Source: an uncultured Clostridia bacterium (GTDB lineage Bacteria > Bacillota > Clostridia > Oscillospirales > Acutalibacteraceae). Taken from it: DNA of 50,098 nt. Under the pieces are notes generated by a model. That model searched no databases, was not told where the DNA came from, and saw only the letters and a list, made by a program, of their open reading frames with translations. Made by a program: the position numbers and the translations under genes. This document shows, piece after piece, positions 35,201 through 41,100 of the stretch. The stretch covers positions 1-50,098 of the forward strand of contig CAMVTS010000010.1 of the NCBI GenBank assembly GCA_947170465.1, given 5' to 3'. Within the stretch, counting starts at the first letter, position 1; each line of letters starts with the position of its first letter.

Positions 35201-36785
35201 CTATCAGTATTATGATAGCAGTAACAATGCCAAGACCGGAACCGATGCATTCGGAAATGTCACCGATGCTTCTAAGGAGTTTACCTTGAAGCACAACGAA
35301 TCCGTCAAACTCAGCGGACTCCTTGCCGGCGATCAGCTGACTATTGAGGAGACCAATGCAGGTACCGACTACTCATTCGAGAAGTTTGTTGTCAACAACG
35401 TAGACAATGCTAACGCGATCATCACTTACACCGTTAAGAGCGATGGCAACAACATCGTTGTCCACAACAAGCCGTCCGCTAAGTATCAGTACGAGATTAA
35501 GTACATCTACGAAGGCTACACGGCAACGACCTTTAATAATGACGGTTCCTTCAAGGAAGGTCCCCAGCGTTTCTTCATTGCAACGGGTGAGCTTACTACG
35601 GACGAATGGAATGAATTCGTTGATACCAGTCAGGAAAATACGTTGAACGCTGGTAAGGCGGATAATTTCATCACCAAGACCGCACCTCATGAAGATGATT
35701 TCATGATGAACTTGCAGTTCAAATCGAGTGAGATCAAGAATGTGGTTGTAGACAAGGCGAACAAGAAGGTTTCCTTTGAAGTTACCGCGACAACCACGCC
35801 GGAAAGAGATGTCTATGTTTACTTCCAGCTGCCGTATGCCGTTGATGAAAATCTTGTTGCGACAGGAGATACTTTCATACCTTACCAGCAAAAAGATGCC
35901 ACCACAGTATATGGTCACTGGGTACAGAAGAACGGTTCGTTTATCAGCGCGCCTCTGACTCTGAAAGATGGAAGTAATACACGATACTTCCAGTACTGGC
36001 AGATTCGCTCGAGGACAGCTGAATCCGGTAGAAATAAGGGTAAAGTTGAAACCGATTACAAGAGGTGCTACTACGCTGATTTCAACATGACCATGTATCA
36101 GGATTCCTATGTTACGGCGGTTTATACAACAGCGCAGACGGATTATAACCCGAACGCCGCGTCCTATCAGGACACCAAAGACGGCGAAGCGTACATCAAC
36201 TTCATTGAGAACTCCCGTAACCAGTGGAACAGCGACGGCGGCGGAGACGGAATGACCGGCGACAAGCTCAAAGCCGGCGACAGAGTATACTCCGATTTCC
36301 TGGTGACCTATGGCTATCAGGATAAACAGCTGAACGCTCTTGGCAATTCCGCTAACGTTACAACCGGTCTTGTGGTTGAGCAGGTCGCTGAGCTTGACAA
36401 AGATCAGTACGGCGATTATAAGACAAAGTCGCAGAGCGAGTATCATGAAGCCACCTGCTACGGCTCCAGCGAAACTGCTGCCAAGACACAGGTAGTTAAT
36501 TTCGTGAAAACAGGAGCGGCTACCGGCGTACCAGTTAAGGATGAGATAACCTCCAAGTTTATCGCGAATCAGACTGTCCAACTCAAGAATCTTGATAACA
36601 AGAACCAGGCAAAATATTCGCTCAATTTGTTGAATAAGGCGTATGGCACTAACACTCCGTCGGATAAATACAAGATTTATGTATTCCGTGCTTATTCTTA
36701 CATCAGGGTAGGCAATAATGTTGTAGTAAGTGATCCTACCTACTTCACCATCTATGATATTGCGAGTATCGAACCGAAAGGGTAA
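20238..36785 (+). CDS. Giant secreted fibro-slime protein with about 31 CnaB-like repeats
   Basis: One uninterrupted 5515-codon gene. The signal peptide (about 1-38) begins MRQKVKRYSRSAISILL. The region at about 45-330 holds small beta modules resembling pullulanase X25 and starch-binding CBM26 (for example YKVALNHSWDITYP and the VYFNNNNTKYAMVTAKY block). A fibro-slime domain follows, with SGDDDLWVFIDNKLVLDLGG near 844-863. Residues 1129-5080 are about 31 Ig-like CnaB/SpaA-type domains of 95-150 residues, broken once by a different module (about 1260-1393). The last 435 residues are a separate domain shared with the second giant protein. No LPXTG, cell-wall-binding or C-terminal membrane segment is present. 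Probably an adhesin or fibre subunit; target unknown. Strong AAGGAGG ribosome site. Composition is less GC-rich than the flanking housekeeping genes. Confidence 0.88.
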   Translation: MRQKVKRYSRSAISILLTLCMIMSCMTVGIIATDAAKVSADEAVGANGFIKGSWDNWQQHDFTYEVSLPANTSYRFDVYKSSGQQCANDGVKISGTTQYTANNNNNGSMILETGAAGTYKFTYVSDDSGSMTFKVEFPSVTVSSVTAVGDSTALFGTAWAPTATANDMTNSGTTWSKTWTNVSLPAGTIQYKVALNHSWDITYPTDNKSQTVSSAGIYDVTVTYNSSDNAVSMTLTNKTPHKFELAATENAVVKASYNSTTIQEGGEFASVPQGETITVTVTPDVGYKIQSINATNGGTVTGSGNTRTVTMPNADTKVTVTMVGVGKRTVYFNNNNTKYAMVTAKYTYNGETVTSTMTKLSNSNIWSIEVPGDLTEITFIGDNGYNTGTLTIPDTSTFNPPMYTAPFNAQAPTIANGGTWGKYNERSNVYTVSKGTTLNDTTNLFTGISATFYDYYTDGEISTDWINGIGAKEYSRHNGSKFTWNPFTKLNSAISDYSSASKNNVWRPLYFGNLNVTSGNGTTLSIDTDGNSSSAVIKAYTGWNQDVNNSIGLSPASKAITDLSGQTLAGSTIHYYKNGATNENGAPMAIFDEDFLSGLNNQNKALASILRSPAFPVRKTTKSDHTYYEFDSTNGTDNAYFTTIDKTNKTAVLDYYAASANKTVASSTPSGTSKGFFPFDYGNIQNNTSDLWSTDYIYLDVSNTTGGSSWWACFRNNSTDSYSYVQMEHVSGNLYRCLNPDWASKVAFTKNSNNNQPSGNWGDGNNVYNYISDVSVPTGNNQNIMFKTSGYSGQAINGSWQAPAAQYLSHRAHDLGFGAKLEIPFTLEAGGEFSDGTPQVFEFSGDDDLWVFIDNKLVLDLGGAHTRAQGSINFKNETVSVTTGQQKADDEANNRNESFASWFDNSNPNQPHTMTIYYLERGMYDSNLKFGFSFHPIPNQFTAEKKVRTANINGGFYTINSNTQSQNMTLDGGRAITQFEETYQNEDFEITHKVGGSLIGALNYTLTEKDDHQATGTKTSSNTVANGKYTIQNDDLATFVNNLTKNAIFNLTESFPVSNKYKYTPSIEVYDDGHNKQLFTAVNTTPSAAGQVQKVDEGSYAFKFSETNPITGMENLNIRARFINQMNSHDLTIKKETNDPTDTTTTFNLKVLFKFGDYDYTPYPLTCTLNGVDTALAADGSIAVKNGDTIIIPKVPENANVRIIEVLDDTTSAYSYVGTDVKYSDGTTFGGNVTDSLTAKQVDFAIGTKDTTAIVNNHKCYLSTNHTLYNSPIGSGNTYTTVTVKDADDGTVATYPKTSGMITVDPLYIKASSTNKLEIVLETVPNSGYKFDEFYENITGTMKKLAASTSYYTANFDSSGTKVTVTVPVSALFANNEQAYTLLPFYSKLSIPEKTLTINKTVDVAADGEDSFDVKVEYFDGSDWVAYDDEENATDSSGIGTVSAGTPLVVTLKGVAAMNKVRVTEIPKPGTKYQAPVYALTSGGTEDTSYTGNGIAFTSTLAQNPVVGITNNIKRQNFTITKKIDVASDPAGTFTFMVNLNGSAIPDTYQYQIGNGTAQNFSGGVATMTGSVSGTTMTVLNIPVGASIEVYESNSGAGYDLNSVSFTTGTGTINNNRATFTVTDGTTHALEFTNYKKQTVTIKKELVAGDTDVDDPATAFKFKITVDGQAYTSSVKLDNADYSPVGGVYELKRDQTITLSNIARGAVVNVVEVDHINDYYEYVNTTVTGATMQSPDAIDDSTDGAKFTVGSQPVAVVVTNKARRVDVVINKKTDFPVDDGSEFVIDVKSRQRNSQNNNPVANISGTVSTGSTNNNDGTYNLKKDGTITFTNVPKGTYFIVNETSQGTYSPINGARFTKQSIHAYPTSTASNPQYIQVRDDSQNLTDELTARSVPMTDNTTFVVSNIVKRNDLIIAKTISDATDRNTEHTLTVVLKQSATGDPYTGLTYQYKRHGDADWSAAQSFTSGGTIKIHQDEWIKFSGVPVGSYISILETSPNGNYTLDKFTVTNFISGTLDTDSVTNQVSFLTADVSDATNVNITNKLQRFDLAVTKNTDSKVSDTFKVKVQTSDAQNGTYNDMVFDAAGQFTISDLTDAEAFNRYDTSTHEISLTKDQTLTVKNLAINSYVKVVETNAGEKHEWQNYTPATGTTIKNTVSSAADGAIVQMTADQALTINNKIKTQNVKITKITDFKDENQDFNFTVSIKRSGETSNDAINTYKYTPSGVITDTEGTTFFANTGTFTLKKDGSIVIYKVPVDATVTVTEATPDNGYSFNKSASSGATFTDAGVATLTVPNGTNPTVTFANTKDKTVTIKKTTDWNNTADEFTFNVKKNSDNYSGTAGTNYKVFNGSNVEQTRSFDASGNITLKKDEYVVIYGVKTNDTFQVNENAHSRYNIGSVTGKVTANNTAFTITDDNAEVVYNNTIKKHDVTIKKEITGSSDTETAFPITIKVTKVANDPANQTFTMTSSVTGTAAKTINEGTALTTATIRGNETLTIKDVPIGYTVEVEETDAQTGNFEFVSISAANTASTPTTDGRKVTFTTANSVAAVTITNKPIVRDIEITKSTDHGTGTFYVTAQLGSVFAANYQKKSSGGDYGTEQTVGNDHKIAIQPGETIKISNVAKNTAVTVKEVDIDSSFTYGSTTVSGATGNELTGSNHGTSFTMGTANVTVQVNNKQLHTLKLKKVTDIATAKNFTFNVYVWDTASNSYPANPTYTQTVSGTSAAHEFTVLTASGNPVKFTKGTKIKVVETVDADYNYTTSGSSVSGNAGTVTEEANGYSEIVFGDNDVEVTLKNLVVRRDVKISKEANYPATDFEFTVTGADGYDYQKYDSSAGTTSSGTNFAGTFTLDDGDYFVIKNVPVGTPLTVEESDAKEATTTAVTATGITYTSSDPTTRTYSFNVPNATNAELHFKNTKDKSLIISKVKPASDSDVDTSDKLFYISLTRKDGTEFTPTFEGVPNDRWDATNNRFAIKIGETIIVKNVNDNDEFNVAEVNIDENYTLNSVQVVGDNNAVAITNGKQVKIGATNVTVTFENQIKRGNVTITKNVIGLTGSTDNHTITIKKKTNGSSQTDWDASVTFTRSGQSNPETVANNATTTIKAGETLTITNVPVGTYFEVEETAPNAKYTCTGISVAGTSSKTENAPKATFTTQVEQATDTAAKTAAVTITNTVKTQNVTIEKVVTNSSSDYAFPIHVKVQPKGSSDDITGTYKYKVGNGSEQTKSDASTTDGLALNIQQGTAIQILEVPVGAQVIVEEDSLSGTNFTFEDIASTNAGGTKNGQAYTFTVADGTDPTVTITNSIKTRDVKIGKRVDTGSTATTFPIKVEVTQTKGTFTMPAGFTNNVKSFTHGAANDVTLTVPLDATVKVTEANDGIPAGFEFEKITLDGTDVSATGNSCTYTGNTSDTANKEILVHNTELHKLTVAKTVEGTDNTTDTFTFKAYKWDSSNSTWADEKTFTLTKGTSHDVFTNVRKGEKFKVVEVVPDKYTYDTTAAKTKVEGATGSAAFTDATNKTYGFQNIVMGTADVNVTINNIVKTKTVKISKRTNYTETQNSGAFGFNVKTKADGAAAGTEFTNCTYKYKINGTGAEQTFNNGNFTLTNGQFITIENVPVDTQFEVTETEPLSATSTTETYTGLTADSNLTDKTAHFTVSTDDNQEVNFFNSKNKTLKIKKTKPAADSDINDTTTSFYISVRKYNTDTSAYVPYNGNVGTDYNATSGVTLANGVFTLKMDGEVTINVNDGEEYEVKEINIDSKYTLSDVTGGDEDVMDGSNKVGRSATIGTENVEITFTNQIKRHNVIVQKAYSSGDSNTAKHTVVVTVRPNGQSSEVGKTENTETQFKKGTNYVVSNVPAGAYVTVQETACATGYVLDNISDDAFTMPADADKTVTVTNKLDKYNLDIVKTVNDNVADTYTVKIYQSDTGAENSWTEVTSGVKKGNDTVAYNNGFAIEKGNDNKLTLTDIDYGKYIKVVETNAGTKHHWTAYTGGTTNGTTQAAGVITQVTATGQSVGITNAVNTHKVTITKALTNSNNSTAKFKISATVNGEITWTRSIAGTAAANNSLTDMEITAGQTIELLDVPVDAVVNVSEPTDTTGFSFVSATYSITGSSTTGHNVDGQKNVTFTMEDYDATVTVNNKINDKTITVKKVTDSGDGSDFKVKVEYQLSNATSDTWTPYVNTTAGFDNNGVVTLDNDGTATVSIPSDAQVKVTEVIANMPSGYAFESITLNSDATTYDNGKVAAVADTNIITVHNTKLRNVNITKTTDVSTDTATEFKITVEKSTDGNTWSYVTTLKKGSDIVNASENKFVIKKGETLTLEGVRKGTQIRVTETDTTDSYTFSASGSGVTDVNTAATINGDSKTIAFTVDKAADPTVTVDNDAVKKSFTIEKHVDVATDQNFTIRLRKKALGESTFTAYTGVGFDKNGQKTIQAGSEHAITISAQPVGTEFILEEITGSNPTGYNFTSVTLTGLTAITPSETVSDGQAFKVSTETTQKAVVNNTKSSQLIVTKAITGDTANKQFPIVIQKQNGDAIDSSKISVQNASGAELTNRTADGKVFMLSAGDKVIVNGVTQGEKYFVKENALSGTDYLGYRFDNYAITPNGTSSEDSNSGKLITIGGESVTVTVNNSLITRNIQIKKTVDYAYSNETSFPISVEYKDITDNNEWKTVTGAPTEIQARDTWTTVTLTGQAAVSEIRVTENLPSATHYGTPTLTVADATKEDGDSSATAVAFNFDVTKTPQVTIANHAKTAKVNVTKQLVDGNTTSAFEINVAYKTPGADNFVTETYSVVPGNTSADLVLPIGTIVKVTETADTVTGYELDSMQKKVGSAEATAYTADDEYTLTTDNVLFTVKNKLKTYTVTVNKVIENETTNTTTPFKVNVNSEEKEIRQGTAHSFTAKYGDTVTVSETDLPRGYELVNITNGSTTTPAGINSLETEVTGNTTITVTNTKLPTYEVTIRKDAEGEPGDTTFGITVSGTTNIPYSYQYYDSSNNAKTGTDAFGNVTDASKEFTLKHNESVKLSGLLAGDQLTIEETNAGTDYSFEKFVVNNVDNANAIITYTVKSDGNNIVVHNKPSAKYQYEIKYIYEGYTATTFNNDGSFKEGPQRFFIATGELTTDEWNEFVDTSQENTLNAGKADNFITKTAPHEDDFMMNLQFKSSEIKNVVVDKANKKVSFEVTATTTPERDVYVYFQLPYAVDENLVATGDTFIPYQQKDATTVYGHWVQKNGSFISAPLTLKDGSNTRYFQYWQIRSRTAESGRNKGKVETDYKRCYYADFNMTMYQDSYVTAVYTTAQTDYNPNAASYQDTKDGEAYINFIENSRNQWNSDGGGDGMTGDKLKAGDRVYSDFLVTYGYQDKQLNALGNSANVTTGLVVEQVAELDKDQYGDYKTKSQSEYHEATCYGSSETAAKTQVVNFVKTGAATGVPVKDEITSKFIANQTVQLKNLDNKNQAKYSLNLLNKAYGTNTPSDKYKIYVFRAYSYIRVGNNVVVSDPTYFTIYDIASIEPKG
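23622..35477 (+). repeat. Array of about 31 degenerate CnaB-like domains
   Basis: Protein-level repeats inside the giant gene. Each starts with a strand of pattern h-x-h-x-K (LTIKK, VKISK, LIVTK), has a central h-x-h-x-E (VRVTE, FEVEE, VKVVE) just after a NVPVGT-like turn, and ends with h-x-h-x-N (VTITN, VTVNN, IVVHN). I traced these three positions in all 31 units and found none missing. First unit: Lys1135, Glu1205, Asn1257. In CnaB domains these residues form an internal Lys-Asn isopeptide bond with Glu as catalyst. DNA identity between units is low, so the array is old. Confidence 0.85.
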
Positions 36786-36800
36786 AGGAGGTAATCGCAT

Positions 36801-36941
36801 TTGAAGAAAGAATATTTTTCACCGGAATTTGACTTGGTCAAGTTCAACTTCGAGAAAATGCTTACGGATGATATTGACGCACCACGTCTTCATCACAGTG
36901 ACCCTCAGGGATATGGCGAAGACAGCGGTGATCTTGACTAA
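36801..36941 (+). CDS. 46-aa SPEF(D/E)LV small peptide, cassette 1
   Basis: Starts at a TTG 16 bases after the giant gene's stop. AAAGGAGG overlaps that stop and gives ideal spacing. The N-terminus is MKKEYFSPEFDLVKFNFEKM. The rest is acidic and His/Gly-containing, ending GEDSGDLD. No signal peptide and no cysteine. The first 18 residues closely match the peptide at 44394-44513, which has the same place in cassette 2, while the C-termini differ. A conserved front and variable tail are typical of leader-core precursor peptides, but no modification enzyme is near and function is unknown. It is translated with the giant gene. Confidence 0.8.
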   Translation: MKKEYFSPEFDLVKFNFEKMLTDDIDAPRLHHSDPQGYGEDSGDLD

Positions 36942-36953
36942 CAACTAAAAACA

Positions 36954-36980
36954 GCAGGCAACGCTTTATGCGTTGCCTGC
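36954..36980 (+). promoter_or_regulatory. Intercistronic RNA hairpin, cassette 1
   Basis: An 11-bp perfect stem (GCAGGCAACGC at 36954-36964, complement 36970-36980), 5-base loop. No T-run follows. The 3' arm ends 5 bases before the AAGGTG ribosome site of the LRR gene. Likely an RNA-processing, stabilising or partial-termination element rather than a full terminator. Cassette 2 has a hairpin in the same place. Confidence 0.7.
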
Positions 36981-36995
36981 GACAAGGTGAAAGCA

Positions 36996-37853
36996 ATGAA
37001 AACGACAAAAATAATTCTTATATCCGCGCTTGCCGTATTGCTTGGAGCATTATGTGTTTTCAGCAGTACAGCGGCAACCATCTATTTAAGTGACGGTTGT
37101 TATTTTACCTATATCAACAACAAGCGCGTCAGCTTAACCGGTTGGGCAGGGGACGGGACAATCGTAAGAGTGCCCGAAACACTCAACGAAAGACGAGTCA
37201 CGGATATTGAGGTAAGAGCGTTTTATCACGATACGGTCATTACCGGCGTGGATTTTTCAGGCGCGGCAAATCTTAACACAATCGGCATGTATGCTTTTGC
37301 GGATTGCTCGGCGTTTTCAGAGCCGGTGGTGCTGACGGAAACAATAACCGATATCGGAGATTGCGCCTTTGAGGGCACACCGGTTCCGGAGGTCGAGATT
37401 AACGCCACAACGGATTATATCCCGATTCAGTGCTTTAACCGCTGCGCAACGCTGACAAAGGTGACGATTAACGGTCCGATCGAGGAAATTGATAATTACG
37501 CGTTTGCCAATTGTCCGCTTCTTGAAGCTGTCTATTTACCTGAGACGGTTACCGTGATTGCCGAGTCGGCATTTGCAAACGACCCTAATCTCACCATTTT
37601 TTGCTACGAGGATTCGTACGCACAGCAGTATGCGGAGGAAAACAGTATTCCGTACACGCTGATTAAAACGTTCGAGCCCGGCGACGTTGACCGCGACGGA
37701 GCGCTAACCATTACCGATGTTACCCTCATTCAGAAACACCTTGCTGAATTAGCGACGCTGGATGACGAGCAGTTTCTGCTCGCGGATTATCTGTCCGACG
37801 GCGAAGTCAATATCGCTGACGCGACTGCGATTCAGATTGCTATCGCGGCATAA
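36996..37853 (+). CDS. Secreted BspA-like LRR protein with dockerin, cassette 1
   Basis: A 285-aa exported protein. The signal peptide (about 1-27) begins MKTTKIILISALAVLLGA. Residues about 45-215 are LRR_5 (BspA/Treponema-type) repeats with AFxxCxxL units such as MYAFADCSAF and NYAFANCPLL. The last 58 residues are a type I dockerin with two calcium loops, DVDRDGALTITD and DYLSDGEVNIAD, each followed by a helix. Dockerins bind cohesins on scaffoldins, so the protein should be held on a cohesin-bearing partner, none of which is in this window. The ATG at 36996 is chosen over an upstream GTG that lies within the ribosome site. Third gene of cassette 1. Confidence 0.88.
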   Translation: MKTTKIILISALAVLLGALCVFSSTAATIYLSDGCYFTYINNKRVSLTGWAGDGTIVRVPETLNERRVTDIEVRAFYHDTVITGVDFSGAANLNTIGMYAFADCSAFSEPVVLTETITDIGDCAFEGTPVPEVEINATTDYIPIQCFNRCATLTKVTINGPIEEIDNYAFANCPLLEAVYLPETVTVIAESAFANDPNLTIFCYEDSYAQQYAEENSIPYTLIKTFEPGDVDRDGALTITDVTLIQKHLAELATLDDEQFLLADYLSDGEVNIADATAIQIAIAA

Positions 37854-37870
37854 TTCTATTTCTAAAATAC

Positions 37871-37908
37871 AACAGCTGTACATTCTTTGCGGAGTGTACA
37901 GCTGTTTT
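37871..37908 (+). terminator. Intrinsic terminator, end of cassette 1
   Basis: A 12-bp perfect stem (AACAGCTGTACA at 37871-37882, complement 37895-37906), 12-base loop, followed by a short TTTT. The 314-base gap 37854-38167 holds this terminator, then the promoter and leader hairpin of cassette 2. Confidence 0.75.
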
Positions 37909-38015
37909 GCTGTGTGTTTATCCGGCTGAGAAAAATGAAGATTCTGAATTCGAAAAATAAGACAACTTTTACATAGAAACTACTGCATTTTTTATATTTT
38001 TTTTCAAAAAAACGG

Positions 38016-38044
38016 TTGAGTTTGAGTTTTCAGTGTGATATAAT
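38016..38044 (+). promoter_or_regulatory. Promoter of cassette 2
   Basis: TTGAGT (38016-38021), 17-base spacer, TATAAT (38039-38044). A second TTGAG begins right after the first, and TGTGA precedes the -10 box, with TAATACGTAT after it. The cassette 1 promoter at 19765-19793 has the same arrangement. Confidence 0.78.
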
Positions 38045-38090
38045 TAATACGTATTTTTATGCGTGTGTATTATTTGAATAAGAAAACTAT

Positions 38091-38108
38091 CAAACGCTTC
38101 GGCGTTTG
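38091..38108 (+). promoter_or_regulatory. UUCG-loop hairpin in cassette 2 leader
   Basis: CAAACGC-TTCG-GCGTTTG, a 7-bp stem with a very stable tetraloop, followed by TTTATATATA. It lies about 40 bases after the expected transcription start and 60 before the giant gene. It may protect the mRNA 5' end or attenuate transcription. Cassette 1 keeps only the 3' arm and the sequence after it. Confidence 0.6.
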
Positions 38109-38167
38109 TTTATATATATCAGTATATAATTGTTTTTATATATGCAAAGAAAGAGAGGTAAAAACAA

Positions 38168-41100
38168 ATGAGAAATAAGCTGAAAAGCGTATCCAGACGC
38201 ACGATTTCGGTTTTTCTTGTCGTTCTGATGGTCATCTCCACCGTCACGGTTGGCGTTTTCACCACGACGGCAGCGTTTACAGAGAAGGACAATACTGTCA
38301 GCGCTTCTGTGGACGCGAAGAAAGACAATGAAGTCGGCGCGGCTGTGGATACGGAAGAAACAGCAGGAGGCAATCAAGTCAAGGATAATCTTGTTGGCGC
38401 CGGTACATATTACATTGTTGGCGATGAAAGTTTAGGACTTGAGTGGGATTTCAATACTCCACTGGATTCTGAAACATATTCATGGTCGCACACATATGAA
38501 GGCGCTACGTCGGGAAATTTTCGAGTAAGGGATACAAACAGTTGGAATGGCGGAACTGACATCGGCTGGTCAAATCTCGAATCTGTGCCAAATAATGAAT
38601 ACATAAAGTTGACGAAGCATGATAATAATAATAACATCATCATGGAAGTTAAACAAAAATGTATCGTTACGGTCACGTACACTGCTACGGGTAAGCTGTC
38701 GGTTACTGCTGTGCCAGCCCAAAAATCCGTCGCCACCTCGGTTGCTCTGACGATTACGCCGAGTGTACAGAAGCTCGGCAAAACGGTGAGCTCCATGACC
38801 GCAACGGTGACAGATGTGACCAGCGGTGTGAGCAACATCACGTATACCTTCAAAAAGGCGAATGGTGATGTCATTCAGACCGTTAACAAATCTGCGAGTG
38901 AAACTACCTGTACAATTACCGATATTCCCTCCGGTGAAGGTACGCAATTTACAGAAAAAAAGGTTTACCCCATTACAGTAGAGGTCAGCACCAGCGAAAC
39001 CTACACAGATAATTCGCAGACCAAGCCCTATTTGCCTGTTTCCAACACGGCAAACTTGACCTTTAACGATGGCGGCACCTATTACACCTCCGACGGTGCG
39101 GGGGATGATCCGACATGGACAATGCTGACAGCAAACGAGCTGAATGAGATTACAGCAAACGTCAGCACGCTGTCCGCGAATCAGTCCTTCACCTTTGCGC
39201 TTTCCAACGAAAATGATTATGTAGAAGGCTATCCGCTGTATACCATCAGCCAGGAGGATAATAAATACTGCACAGTGACGCAGAGCACAAAGCGTATTAG
39301 CCGTCCGACCACTGATGACCCGGAAGCAGGCTTTACGGTATTCACCTACACGGTAACGCCTTTGAAGGGTATCAAAGCTAACACCGCCAAGCTGTATATT
39401 GACCTCCGCGTTACCGGCGGCAAGTCTGCAAATAAAATCTACGCGCAGGCGGAGTTTGACAAGACAACCGACGGAGACAGTACATTCAATCATACGACCA
39501 AAACCGTGAAGTATTATTTTGCGAAAATGAAAGAGCAGAATAAAAGCGGATTGATTGACGGTCGTGATGACGGTACAATGTATGTTCATTACTGGAACAA
39601 CAATATTAAGCGCGTTACGGAATCGGGTAATGACCGCGACCACGGCTATGCACAATGCTACCCGGTAAAGAGCGACGGCACAACAGTCGGAACTGCCTCG
39701 GAAGATGATAAAGGCACGCAGATTTATCTGAAGGCAAGCACGCTGCCGTTTTATACCAGCGGAGGTGTAAGCTTTGCGACCGGATTTAATGAAGACAAAT
39801 ATAACGTGTTTGATGTTTATGTAGCGGAGATTCCGATTTGGGCAACCTCTGTTTGCCCAAATAAGACGAACGGTGATGTTGATTTTGATGCAGGTTCTAA
39901 GGACATCCCGCCGTCAACCCTGATTACCATGAATCCTAACCGTATTTATTGTTTCTTTAAATATGATGGAAAGGTTCGTGTAACAGGCGTTCCGCTGGAT
40001 AAGAAGTTCTGGAACAACGACATTTCATCAAGAGGTTCGTATCCCAACGAAGCCGGCGAAAAAACCTTTAAGGCAAATGCCGTGAAGTTCAACAGACAGA
40101 CTTATAGTACGGATATTGGCAACAAATATAATGTCAATAAGGTACTTAGTGAACGATACAACGGAACAACTACGGCAGGTTTGTATTTCGGTAACTTCTG
40201 GAACTGTGATTATCATGACACCGGCAGCGGCCAAAATAGCGGAAAGTACGATACAACTTGGAAAAATTGGAACTCCACTGCAAATGTTGCTATGCGCTGG
40301 GGTAATAAGCAGGATAGTGGTAATAGCGGTAATGAAGCAGACTGGTGGAAAAAGCAGGGATACTGCCCGTATTTTGCCGGTATTTGGGATTTGGTAGGAA
40401 TGCACCTGAATACTAATAAAAAGAACGCTATGGGCAATTACGTGCTTCAAAATTTTGACGAAACTGCCAATATGCCTGTTTTTGACTATGAATGGCTAAA
40501 GGATAATCTGAGTAACGGTACAACCAAAGCGACGACAAATATCTTTGAAAACAAGGACTTCCCGTTTGTTTCTTCTGAGTATGAAGGCATTACTACCTAT
40601 TCTTATGATTCTCAGGTTGACCCCAACCGTGCCATTACGAAGAATAACAACGGCGATGCCGCTAAAGAAAACTTCACCAACACGCATACCTACGCAAAGC
40701 TGGGAAGCATGCTGGGTTATGAGCCGTTTATCAATTACGATAATAGCGATGGCGGCAAATACTCCTTTGCCAATGAGTTCAACATTGAGTTCTATCTCAC
40801 CAATACCGGTTCACTGAAGGGAACGGACGACAGAAAACACGATATTCAGTTCAACTTCTCCGGTGATGATGACGTTTGGGTATTTGTTGACGGCGTGCTC
40901 GTGCTCGACCTCGGCGGCGATCACATGCCTTCTGCCGGTTCCATCAATTTCACCGACAAAAAGGTTTATTACAAATCTGCGATGGAATCAGTCAATAAGC
41001 TTGACAAGAATTTTATTGGTTCAAAGCAACAGGATGATTTCACAACGGACAAGGCGCACGTTATGACGCTCGACCTTGAGACAATCCTCAACGCGGGCAG

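Noticed and set aside
23622..35477. Regular recurrence of short DNA words might suggest a CRISPR or tandem DNA repeat.
   Set aside because: The period is about 300-450 bases, DNA identity is low and the frame is open throughout. These are protein-domain repeats.
27000..36800. Several minus-strand frames of 350-475 codons opposite the giant gene.
   Set aside because: They lack ribosome sites and recognisable domains and follow the repeat periodicity of the giant gene, so they are shadows.
38059..38178. A 39-codon frame starting in the cassette 2 leader and overlapping the giant gene start.
   Set aside because: No ribosome site, start only a few bases after the expected transcription start, and unlike the leader peptide of cassette 1.
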